Below, in pieces: positions 48,545-58,619 of a DNA stretch of 64,000 nt. The stretch is from Apricaphanius iberus (Eukaryota > Chordata > Actinopteri > Cyprinodontiformes > Aphaniidae). The translations under genes and the position numbers were made by a program. The stretch lies in the NCBI GenBank assembly GCA_028564705.1, contig JAPXFQ010000994.1:310001-374000 (forward strand). The letters are read 5' to 3'. The notes under the pieces were generated by a model. It was not told the origin of the DNA and searched no databases. It saw nothing but the letters and a program-made list of their open reading frames with translations. Every line of letters begins with the position of its first letter. The first letter of the stretch is position 1.

Positions 48545-51140
48545 ATTCACTTAACCCATTCCAGTTGAGCTCTGGCTGCATTTTTAAAGTTGTGGTCAAT
48601 CTAGAAGGTGAACCTCTCTTCTGGTTAACTAATTTACAGCTTTTCGTATTAGATGGGAAGCATTGGGGTTCTCTGACAATTTTCTTTAATGATCTTATCT
48701 TGTGGCCAGCCAGGGAGCTTAGGCGTTGCAGGTTTGTGTTTTTCCCATTGAGGTAAGAGCTCTTCCTCTTCTTTTGTTCTTGTTCTTCAATTATAAGAGA
48801 GAGTAGATGTTTATTGTTTTTGGCCTTGGAGAAACCTTTTGTTCACTGCCCCACTTGGTCCGCTCAAGCTTAATAAATGAGATACATTTTAACACGAGCC
48901 AAGTCTTGATATCAATATATCTTGTGTCACGCCCAATATTTTCTTGAGCCCTTTTCGAACAGGACATCAAGAATAATTTTCCTGCTTTTGTCTGTTTTAC
49001 TTTTGAATTTGAAAGCAACTTTATGGACTCTGTCCAGAAAACCTTTACCGGTATTTTTACAGCTGAAGACCTAGTAACACAAACAGACTTGTCGTGGTAG
49101 GGCCTTTTCATTCAGATTATCAGGATTATTCAGGAAAAACTGGAGGGGTGTGGGGCGGAGGGTGGGGAGGTAGGGAAATTTGTGAGTGCTCTACACATTG
49201 AGACAATGTATATGTATGTATCAAGGGCGACAAACTCCTTTCGTTTTGCTTCTATTTTCTGTTCAGCTTCGTCCCTAAAGATTATGTGCGTGGAATTGCA
49301 AACAAAAGAAGAGCAATGTAAGGATTTATGCTGCTTTATCAGCCCTTTTTGCAAGAATGACTTTGTTTGAGGAAATGACATGTATGCACAGCACACTGTT
49401 TACGTCGTATCTGGATATAACCCCCCCCAACTCCTTTCTTACATTTCTTGCAGTTTGAAAGCAGCAGAAAGGCAATGTTCTGGTAAAAAAAAGTGGTGTT
49501 TTTGAAAAGACAATTTCGATTAAAGAAGAACGTTTATCTGAAAATGGCTCTAGATTTATACTTCATCATGTAAGAAAGACAGTTTAATCTTGATCTAATC
49601 TGAGCACAGTACCTACTCAGCTGTTTGTTTCCCCTTTTGATGCAGCAAACTTTAAATTGGACTTCTGATGGCTTTCTTTTAACGTAGGCTTGCTTCTTAA
49701 TACGCTTCCATGAAGGCCGCATTTGAGGGTAGTATGATAGCTGTTTTCAGATAGACGTTCTGGAATATTCGTGGACAATTTTAACTGTAGATGTCTTTTC
49801 AAATACACCACCTTTTTTTTTTACCAGAACGTTACCTTTTGGCTACTTTCACACAGCAAGAAATCTAACGGAAAGGGCCTTAATAGTTTCTAACACATTC
49901 CTTCCTCCATCCTGAGCTGTGTAGCTCCTCTATTCGGAAATGATAGATTAACTAAGATCAATGAAATGCTTGATGCTTGGGATATTGATTCAGAACACAA
50001 ATCTGTTTTAAAATTCTCCACCTGTCATGTTCAGATCAAGTTTTCTGACCCACATGCAGAACACCACTGGAGAGACCAGTTATTCAAATTATAAACGTTT
50101 TATTGAAACAATGATAATGTGACGATGATGATGATTGCAGGAGCTGGGAATACTGCACAGAGAAATGAAAACATGAAGTTTCAGAGGTGAGAGAGTATTT
50201 ATATGAATTGGACAGTTTGAATATACTGCGGTGAGGCTTACTTGATAGGTTATTGTTTAAACACCAGTGGGAAAACAACCAGGCGTCTTGGTGTGCAGGA
50301 GTTTCTGCTGAGTTCCAGGAGATTAGGAGATGGTTGAAACCGAGAGCAATGACCAGACATGCAGGGATAAAGGATCATGGAGGAACTAGGAACTTGAAGG
50401 CGGTCAGACATGGAAGGTAAACCAAGGTTTACAGAGGAGCTGGAGAATTGATCACAACAAAGTTGTAGAGAGAGAAACCTTGGAAGGAGCACAGAGAAAA
50501 AAATAAGTTTATCACCAAGGAAGGCACATATGGACTGAATGTCTGAAGATCTCAACGAGGACTTGAGGTTTACCAAGATGGTTTGAAACTCAGGTACTGA
50601 AGGCCTGAGATACAGCTTCTTATATCCACAACCTATGATTAGCTTCAACGGGCTGCACCTGTGCAGGTGCAACGAGGTGGATGCACACCCAGTTTGCTGG
50701 AAAAGTCCTGAGCTCAGCCAGGACCTCTGGTGGAAATCTCAAGAATAGTCGTATGCAGGAAGCAAACATATAAATACAGACAAACACTCCAGACTCATAA
50801 CATCACCTTAGTCCTCGACATTAATGTTCTCTAACAAACCTCTAAGGCTTTTACAAAACAGCTGGGTTTATAAAGTGATTAACTTGCACACAGCTGGAGA
50901 CTTTGTACTAATTATGAGTAATGTGATTAGATTTTTATTCATGGTTTCCAAATCAAAGGGTGTTGAATACCAATCCATGCAATTTTTTTCATTTTCTTAG
51001 ATGTAAAACACTGAAAACTTTGCATCTCTTTTCATGTTTTGCAGTTATATGCCATTATAACTTTGTCAACAGCAATGCAATACTCAATGTTTTCTATGTA
51101 ATATGACAACATGTGAAAAACAAATTTTCCAATCATATCC
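48545..51140 (-). mobile_element. Tc1-like element, reverse strand, split by insertions
   Basis: Pieces of one Tc1-like copy appear in the correct order: GAGCTCTGGCTGCATTTTTA (48566), GACTTCTGATGGCTTTCTTTTAACG (49660), ATGCTTGGGATATTGATTC and TTAAAATTCTCCAC (to 50022). After a foreign insert come GTTCTCTAACAAACCTCTAAGGC (50828) and the subterminal region to about 51140. The spacing is about twice the family's length, owing to the LTR-like block at 50023-50802 and another unexplained gain between 48615 and 49600. Confidence 0.75.
50023..50802 (-). mobile_element. Solo-LTR-like insertion (780 bp)
   Basis: Begins TGTCATGTTC and ends CTCATAACA (TG...CA), flanked by CCACC (50018-50022) and TCACC (50803-50807), a 4-of-5 match. 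The join restores the surrounding Tc1 sequence. On the minus strand a TATA-like GGATATAAGAAG lies near 50622 and AATAAA near 50100, the order expected in an LTR. The 140-codon ORF inside has no known domain. No gag/pol sequence is adjacent, hence a solo LTR. The family is not identified. Confidence 0.65.
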
Positions 51141-51675
51141 ATTTGTAAAGTACTTTTTTCCCAGTTAAGAGCTGAAAAATTATAGGGAAAGAACAGGGTT
51201 GGTGGTAGCATCTACGACAATTAGTTAGCTATCTTCCGCTATTCTTTCGTTACACAAAGGGTTTTACATAATGCATAAGGAAGGCCTCATTCTCAGGTTT
51301 GCCTTTAGGGCTTGTGAATTACAAAACATCTCAGTTTGCTTCACATTTAAATATTAGTCTGGTCCTTTAAATGAGCTTCTGTTTTCACCCCATTAGAACT
51401 TTTGGGTAATTTCATTAACCGTTACCTAAAGAATTACCTATTTGAACATTATGGATGTATGATGTACCGCTTTCTTGGGATCATTCCCAAATCCCTGCAA
51501 GGAAATGCTTCAGAATCTTTCTCACTCTCTCTCATTCTCCCTCTCTCACTCACACACGCACACACACATTGATTCTTATCTTACTAGTTGTAGCATGTTT
51601 TTCAAGAGCTATTAGCATTTTTCAGTATGAGTGACAACAAGATCAACATATGCAAGAATCAGCCATGCTTTGTTT

Positions 51676-51955
51676 TTAGGCAGGAGGAGATTTAAAATCA
51701 GAGCATTTGTCTTTGCTGAGAAATCTCTTTAATTGCCTGCTCCACAGGGGAACAAGGTCCTCCAGTTCCTCTGAACCAAAGACAATATCTTTGCAATGAT
51801 TCAGTATTTCCCGTATGCTTATCCTTTCAAAGGTTAACTCCAGCAACAACCGTTGTAAATATCTCATTGTGCTTAAATTAGTCCACGCGCCAGACCAGAT
51901 GTCGGTACCACTCATGGTGGCAAAACTTGCTAATGCTTTTTGAAAAGATATACGT
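51676..51955 (-). CDS. Candidate terminal exon of an unidentified gene
   Basis: After a possible acceptor (ATAATCTACAG) an open frame of 92 codons runs to TAA at 51678-51676. Its composition looks protein-like, helical and Leu/Glu/Arg-rich, with RYLQRLLLELTFERISIREI and DLVPLWSRQLKRFLS. I do not recognise the family. An internal ATG at 51915 has Kozak-like GCCACCATGA. The preceding exon-like block at 52130-52224 ends in phase 0 whereas this exon needs another phase with this acceptor, so the two may not be directly joined. It could be an exon of a host gene, or a chance or transposon ORF. Confidence 0.35.
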
Positions 51956-52129
51956 CTGTAGATTATATTTTGCTATGATAACTGTTCCTGGGTGGCAGCT
52001 GTAGCCTAGTTATCAGCTCATGAAGTTACCCACAGTCAACCACACAAAGTTTTACACCATTATTATTTGTTTAGCCCTGTGTCATCTAGGAAAAAGAGTG
52101 ACACAAAATATAAAAGGTGAAATACTCAC

Positions 52130-52224
52130 AGGGCCATAAGGATTCAGGAAATCTACAACTTGCCAATATTCATCCATTCCCAGGAGTGTTTCTGAACAGT
52201 AAAGCATCTTTAGGTGCTGATAAA
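52130..52224 (-). CDS. Candidate internal exon of an unidentified gene
   Basis: An acceptor-like CAACTTGCAG and a strong donor GGCCCT/GTGAGT bound 95 nt encoding YQHLKMLYCSETLLGMDEYW then QVVDFLNPYGP. The other two frames are closed. Upstream the sequence abuts the GC-rich island at 52285, which would have landed in the preceding intron. Identity unknown. Confidence 0.3.
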
Positions 52225-52284
52225 CTGCAAGTTGACAACCATTAAGCTGATGTAAAATTGGTGTTTTTAAGTGCTTTAAGGCTT

Positions 52285-54995
52285 TAAGGCGGTTAGGCTG
52301 GAGGATGTCGGCCTGGGGATTGGCCGCCCGGGACTTCGGTCTGCCCACGGGCCTGGCGCGGCATGTCCGGGGTACCCGAGTCGGTGGTGCGCCGGGTTCC
52401 GGCCTCGGCGCGGAGGCCCTCGGACGCTGGCGGTGCCTGGGGCGTCTCTTATTGGCGGGGAGGCTTTTTACCATCTAGCACAGGCGCTCTTTTTAACGGG
52501 GTGCGCTTGGGACGGGAGGGGGGAGGGCGTTGAGGGGGAGGGGGGGCTAAACTCAACCTGGGTGTCTAGTGACATGTGTTTTGTTAGCAGTGTGAATGTT
52601 GGGAAGGATTTAGGTATGCCCCTGGCATGGGGGCTGGTGGATTGCCGGGGCCCCCATGGGGCTCGGGGGTGCCGCTGCCGTGGGCCCCGACTTGACGTGC
52701 TGGGGCCTCCCACCCCTGGTGGATCGGGCCGAACGGGGGTGCCTATTGGAGTCAGCAGGGGAGCTGGCTCCCTGGGGTTGGCAATGGTCACCCCAGTTAT
52801 TTTCTCCCCATCCCCATGCCTCTGTCCACCTGCTCCTTCATTCTACCATTCACAAGGCCTTGGGACGTGGGCACGTCACTGGGGTGCGGGATGGAGCTTC
52901 CGTCTTCGCTACCCGGTGGCGGCCTGGGTCCCGATTTTATTTAGCAACTTAGACACTTACACTTGCAACATTTACATGGAACGCACATGTAGGGACCTGG
53001 CGGTGTGGCGCATTGGCGCTGGGGGCGGGACCCCTCATGGGGGGCCCCCTATAGGGGCCCGTTGTGGGGGCCTCGCCTGTGGTGCCGGCACCCACTGGTT
53101 AAACGCATCTAGACACCGAGGGCCCGGGGGGGAGATGGGGGTACCCGGCAGTATTCCCATGTCCCCCCCCTCTGTTTTAAGTGCACATTAGAACAACACG
53201 CAACAACACCACATTGAGCTGGGGGAGAGAGGCTGGGGGGTCTTTCCACACCCCTGTTCGTTGGACCATCAGGGGTCGGAGCCCGGATAGAACATCACGC
53301 CGTCTGGTCGGGGTCCTGGGCTGGTGGGCTGCTCTTGCCGGTGTGGGGGCCTTGGCGGTCTGCTTGTCCACGTCCTGGTGGGCAAAGGGGTCTGTCTCCT
53401 GGGTCCAGGGGCAGGGTTCTCTATTGGGGCGTCTGTCCCTGGGCCTGGGAGTATGGAGTATAGTGTACGTATGGGGGGTATGAATGAGTGTATAGCGTCC
53501 TTTTTTCGTATGTCCTGTATTTGTAAGAATGTGTACGCATGAGAGGGAGGGTACGTATGAGTGTCTCTGTCTGTCTATGTCTACCTGTCAGGTTGGGTGT
53601 TTGGCTGCTCTCTGGCCTGATGCATCTTCTTCCCTCCCCGTCACTCCCCGTCGGTGATGGTTGCTCCTGCCCGCTGGTTGATGATGGCTCTCGATGCCTG
53701 GGGCCGGGGGTCCCGGTTGCGGCCCGGCTCGGTCCTGGTGCATGTCGGGCGGGTCCTGGGTGGTCCGGTGTGTCGGGCGCCCACTGTTTCGGGCCGACGT
53801 CCTCCTTGGATTGACTGGGGCACCTCTTCTGGGGGTGCTGGGGTTGTAGAACAGGTTGCTGCCATCCGGTGGATCGGTGGGGACCGTGCCTGGCGCCCAG
53901 TCCTCCTGCCGGTTCCAGGACTTCTGCTGGCTGGTCTGTTCGCCTGGTGGGGCTGTCCGGCATTGGCTGGGCCCCAGATCTTGGCGCCCTACGTGGGGCG
54001 GGATCTGGACCCGGGAGCTGGAAGATCTGGATGTCCAGGTGCCGGCTGGGCGCGGCCTGGGGAGGGCGTACATCCGCTGTGGCTCTTGCTGTGGCTCCCT
54101 GGCGTGTGGGTGTGTGGAGGCGGGCCGGGTTGTTGGCGGTGGGTATTGGTCCGGGGTGGCGGCGGCGTGTGTTGTCCGTCGGTTGGCTGCGGATCCTCCT
54201 TGCCTGCGGCGGCGGCGGGGGGCCCTTGTCGGCTGGTCCCTGGTTGGGGCCCCGCTGGGGGGCGGGGTGCCCCTGGTCCCCGTGGCCTCCGGTTCCTGAT
54301 CCGGGCCCGCCCTGGCATAGCCGGTTACCGGCGGATCCCGTGGGCACGTCACTGCGATCTCTCGGGCCCCAGCATTGCGGCTGGTGGGTGTTCCCCTGGG
54401 GCTTCCATCTGTTCCTCTCTTGGTAGGTGATCGACCCTGCGCTGATCCGCCTGTGGCCTCTGTACTCTATGGGACCCTGGATGCATACATCTCTTGCCTC
54501 CTCCATGTCTGTGCCGATTCCTGTAGGACGGATTGACGGTTCCTTACACCAGCTATCAATCACTTGCGTGGGGAAACCTTATTCCGACCTGCATGCTCGC
54601 ACACACATGGGTGTGGGGACATTGGTGAGGACGGACATATCTTAAGCTGAGGTTATCATCATTAGTTAGTTGTTCACAGGAGCTTACCAGAAACATTTGT
54701 ATTATGTTCATTAATCAATGCTTGTGTGTAGTGAATGTGTAATTCTTAGTTTATTCTACTAGATCCGAACTATTGGTTTGGTTTGGTATTACTGTTTCTC
54801 TCCCGTCCGGCAGAGGTGGAGGACTGGGATGTTTTCTTGTGTTCTTTGTTTGCCTCCCTGTCTTGTGTCGTTGGTTCGCACCTCTGCTGGTCCGGTTTCT
54901 TTTCTTCACCTTCTTCCTTTCTCCCTTCTTGTCTCAGTTTAATGTCCATGACGTCAGGAAATTGAACCCACAGTAATCACTAATAAAGATTTTTC
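52285..54995. repeat. GC-rich dispersed-repeat-like island
   Basis: 2.7 kb of very G-rich plus strand (many GGGGCC and GGGGGC runs) in otherwise AT-rich DNA. It grades rightward into a T-rich tail with CACTAATAAAGATTTTTCATAC near 54978-54995, like a retroelement 3' end. Long ORFs occur on both strands in several frames (380 codons at 54563-53421 minus, 258 at 53654-54430 plus, 252 at 52433-53191 plus). They overlap each other, are Pro/Arg/Gly-rich and carry no domain, as expected from GC-rich DNA lacking stops. Similar GC-rich repeats are, from memory, dispersed in several teleost genomes; class unknown. Confidence 0.6.
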
Positions 54996-55128
54996 ATACA
55001 TATACATCAAGTGGCGTACTACAGCGAAGCTGTAATACTCTGCTTGGGAAAGTAAAACTGTTGGGCTTGTACTTGGTACTCAGACACCAATTCTGAGTAG
55101 CATACTGCTAGACAGGACACGTTAAAAG

Positions 55129-55153
55129 AAAAAAAAAAAAAAAAAAAAAAAAA
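55129..55153 (+). repeat. Poly-A tract (25 nt)
   Basis: Uninterrupted A run. It could be a retroelement tail, but no element body was recognised beside it. Confidence 0.9.
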
Positions 55154-55429
55154 GTGCTCTAAAAATATATTTCTATTTGTTTTATTTGTGTTTGATGTCA
55201 CAAACGTGTCATTATGTTGGACAGGATAAAAACAGTACATGCAGGACACCACATAAGAACCAGCGGAGTTTTATAATCAACATTTAACCTACTCAATAAC
55301 ATATTAACACAATATTGTAAACAAAATTAACATAAGGATCACATAATATCACTCAAACTGCATATCTCCTAGCTATAAGTCTGCAATCTGCACATATCTA
55401 TAAGTTGAAAATACAACAGGATTAGTGTT

Positions 55430-56815
55430 AAAGTGGGGCAAAAAGTATTTGGCAGTCCTCGGTTTTGCCAGTTTTCCCACATAGAAAAAGTCTTTAATTT
55501 TCATCATAGTTACACTTAGAATGAGAGACACAGAATGTAAAAAGAAATCCAGTAAAACACGCTGAATGATTTAAAAAAAATGTATTTGTATAATGATGCA
55601 GAAAACAAGTATCTAGCACTTACAAATATTCAAAAATTCTGGCCCATACAGACCTGTTCTTTTTTAAGAAGTTCTTCTATCCTCCAATAGTTACCTGTAC
55701 TAATGCAACCTGTTTGAACTCATTATCTATATAAAAGACACCTGTCCACACCTTCAAACAGTTAGACTCCAACCTTCACCATGGCCAAGACCAGAGAGCT
55801 GTCCAAAAACACCAGGAACAGTATTTTTGCAACAGATGATCTCTTCTCACCAAGCTGCTTGACTATTGTAGATTGGCTTATCCCAGTGTTGTGCAGATGT
55901 ACAATTGTTAGGACATGGAATAAATACAAGATCACTGACAATCTCCATTGACCTGTGGCTACATGTAAGTTCTCACCTTGTGGGGAACACATGATCTGGA
56001 GAGCAGTGAGGAAACAGCCCAGAACTACTCGGGGAAACTGGTCAATGACCTGAAAAAAGCTGGGACTACAGTAACAAAGGTTACTATTAGGAATTCACTA
56101 CATTGATATGAATTAACATTCTCCAGCACTCGAAAGGTCAACCTGCTTAAGCCATTATGTGACCAGGCCTGTCTAGAGTTTGCCAGAGACCATCTAGATG
56201 ATGCTGAGGAGGATTGGTAAAATGTCATGTTGCCCGATGATATCAAAATACAACTCTGGTTTAAATGCCACTTACCGTGTTTGGAGGGGAGAGAACGCTG
56301 AGTTGCATCCCAAGAACACCATACTTGTGGACTGGGTGCCAGCAGAACCACCTCCCGACCAGCGCAGGGAAAAACAAGGAGCTGGTGGAGGACTTCAGCA
56401 GTTGCAGACACACCACACGGACACCGGTGAACATCCAGGGAGTGGACATTGAGATTGTGGACTCTTCTAAGTACCTTGGTGTAGGTAGGTAGGAAGCTCT
56501 GGTGGGAGACAGGACTCTGGCCAGAATAACATCACTGATGGAAAGGTTCCTGCAGCAATTTGCATTATTTGACTCACTTAAATATAATTTTTGCTGCTGT
56601 TAATTACTCATAATATTTTCCACAGTATGTATTCTACTAACTTCTTGGAATTAATGTTTACTTTTTAATGCACAACCATGAATGCAGCTCTAAGTTCAAT
56701 ACACAATGTACTGAACTGTATACAGAATGTTGCCCTGTGATAGCCCCAAAAACTCACTGCTCTAGAGAAGATATGCATGGAGGAATGGGCCAAAATACCA
56801 GCTAACAGAAGCAAG
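55430..56815 (+). mobile_element. Tc1-like element interrupted by a LINE piece
   Basis: Left end AAGTGGGGCAAAAAGTATTT (terminal repeat), a 5' UTR with AAAAGACACCTGTCCACACC, and the transposase start at about 55781 (ATGGCCAAGACCAGAGAGCT). Sense debris continues to GTGTTTGGAGGGGAGAGAAC near 56277. The copy resumes at about 56728 with TTGCCCTGTGATAGCCCCAA and CTCTAGAGAAGATATGCATG, then stops near 56815 without its right terminal repeat. Frameshifted and dead. Confidence 0.88.
56325..56727 (+). mobile_element. Rex1/Babar-like LINE fragment inside Tc1
   Basis: Encodes GKNKELVEDF, then TTRTPVNIQGVDIEIVDSSK and YLGV, the segment following the catalytic box in Rex1/Babar-type reverse transcriptases. 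About 400 bp, inserted into the Tc1 transposase region. Boundaries are approximate. Confidence 0.75.
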
Positions 56816-57374
56816 ATTAGAGAAAAACAGAAACATATAGGTTTAACAGATAGACACAATCAATCAATAAGAAAAGATGATGTAAGGAACAAATTTATGT
56901 AATATAGATTAAAAACAGATAAAACACAATTTGATGCAATACATATTAAAAACAGATAAAACACAATAGGTTAAAAAGGAAATAAAAAATAAGAATAAAA
57001 CTTAAACCACGAGAATCAAATAGTGATCAGAAAGCGCAATTTAGGGCTCAAAGGCAGCTCTGAATATTAGAGTTTAGCCACAGTGTTTTCGAAAAGATAT
57101 TTAAAAAAAAGGACAAATCAAACAAATTTTAATTTAACTCTCTCTCTCTCTCACACACGCCAAATGATGCGTTATATTTGCAACCCCACAGCCAAAGGTA
57201 GCTTATGCCAAAATATAATGAAAAACAATAAAGAAAAAGTCGACCTATAACACAAGACCACAAAAGAGCATAGCCATTTATAACCTAATTAGCTATTTGA
57301 GCTCTCTGTTATTTCTGCTGGGTTTTTAACACTTTACTCATCCAAGGGATTTATCTATAGATAGATATTCCCTC
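56816..57374. other. Intergenic, AT-rich
   Basis: A local duplication is visible: TTAAAAACAGATAAAACACA occurs at about 56910 and again at about 56947. Short (TC)n at 57138-57151. No gene seen. Confidence 0.4.
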
Positions 57375-57749
57375 TCTTTTGCTCATGTATCAAAGCGTTT
57401 TTTCTCCTTCTGAACGTGCGCGTGTGCCACCAGAACGCGGCCACGAATCACCAGCACGCGCGTTAGCTACTTTAGAATTGGGGGGCGGTTATCCACATTC
57501 ATTAGAGGGAGGCAAGCTCTGCGAGGAGTCACAGCAGAGGCACCCGAACAATAACCAGGCAGCTCCCAGACCCTGGCCCGGAGACACATGAGATCCGAGA
57601 AAAAGCGAGGGGGAGTATCGGAGTCTTCCCTGCCATATAAAGCCAAAAGGAGACGGAGCAGAGCAGAGGAGCGGGGAGGGAAGTCCAGGACCAGCGGGAG
57701 AAATCACCGTCACACGGCCGCCTTATATGAACGCTGCCGCGGGATGAAG
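57375..57749 (+). promoter_or_regulatory. CpG-rich promoter / first-exon candidate of a rightward gene
   Basis: A sharp rise in GC and CpG content (ACGTGCGCGTG, CACGCGCG) contrasts with the flanks. It is followed by a purine-rich block with a CATATAAAG motif near 57635 and a good donor, GGGATGAAG/GTGGGT, at 57749/57750. An ORF from 57588 (MRSEKKRGGVSESSLPYKAK) is open through the donor but its sequence is not recognised; it may be 5' UTR. No downstream exon is visible before 64000. Confidence 0.4.
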
Positions 57750-58308
57750 GTGGGTAACGGTGCGCCCCCATTGTGTAATAATGACAGCATCTCTGCCCTG
57801 CATGGCCGCTGTAGAGTAACGCGTTTTGATCTGATGTAGATAGGGTCCTGTGTGGCATACGATTTGGATCTTCTAGAGCTGTTGCTTCTTTTTTTTTCTT
57901 CTTTTTTTAAAAAAGAATATATCTAGATATATGTATAAGCCTACGGGACACTAACTCGCGGATTGCAGTTTGAATATGAGCGGATTCGTGGATCTGAGCG
58001 ACTCTCTTATCTCCTCACCTCGCCTCCAGAGGACATGTGTGTCATATGCCTGAGATTGGCGGCGGAGTGATTTTTATCCTAAAAATAAAATAAAAAATAA
58101 ATCCCAATTTGGCGTGTCCCAGATTTCAGAGAGTGAGACCTCCGTTGGGGATTTTGGATGTTTATCCTTTAACTCCCGCATGGGAGCGCGGTTAGGGATG
58201 ACTGAGGATGCTGATCGTGTCCCTCATTCCTCGTTTCGTCGGCATGGTCGAAACCGTTTGCTCAGTTTGTGTCTCATTATTTCAACGACCATGCTTGGAA
58301 AATAATTA

Positions 58309-58328
58309 CCCCCCCCCCCCCCCCCCCC
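58309..58328 (+). repeat. Poly-C tract (20 nt)
   Basis: Uninterrupted C run, unusual for length. Confidence 0.95.
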
Positions 58329-58568
58329 TATAAAGGAGAAATTAGACGAGGAAACCAGCTTCTGTACTCGGAGGACAACTAAGAAGGAACTATTTATTGT
58401 TGTGCCCTCCAGACTTCCATGACTGCCCTCACTGTTCAATATTTTCCACCATAGGATATGCAGAAACTTTCCATCAGTTGACTCACATAGATGATGCAAT
58501 ACTGGTGTTTTTCCATCTAGGCTACTCTGTTAGATGTTTCTTCATGAGTTAAAGCCAGACTATGCTGT

Positions 58569-58619
58569 AAAAAAAAAAAAAAAAAAAAAAAAAAAGATTT
58601 ATATATATATATATATATA
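58569..58619 (+). repeat. Poly-A tract followed by (TA)n
   Basis: 27 A residues, then GATTT and a TA run. Confidence 0.95.

Noticed and set aside
53421..54563. 380-codon minus-strand ORF in the GC-rich island
   Set aside because: Pro/Arg/Gly-rich, no domain, and overlapped by equally long ORFs in other frames and on the other strand; the GC-rich base composition explains it.
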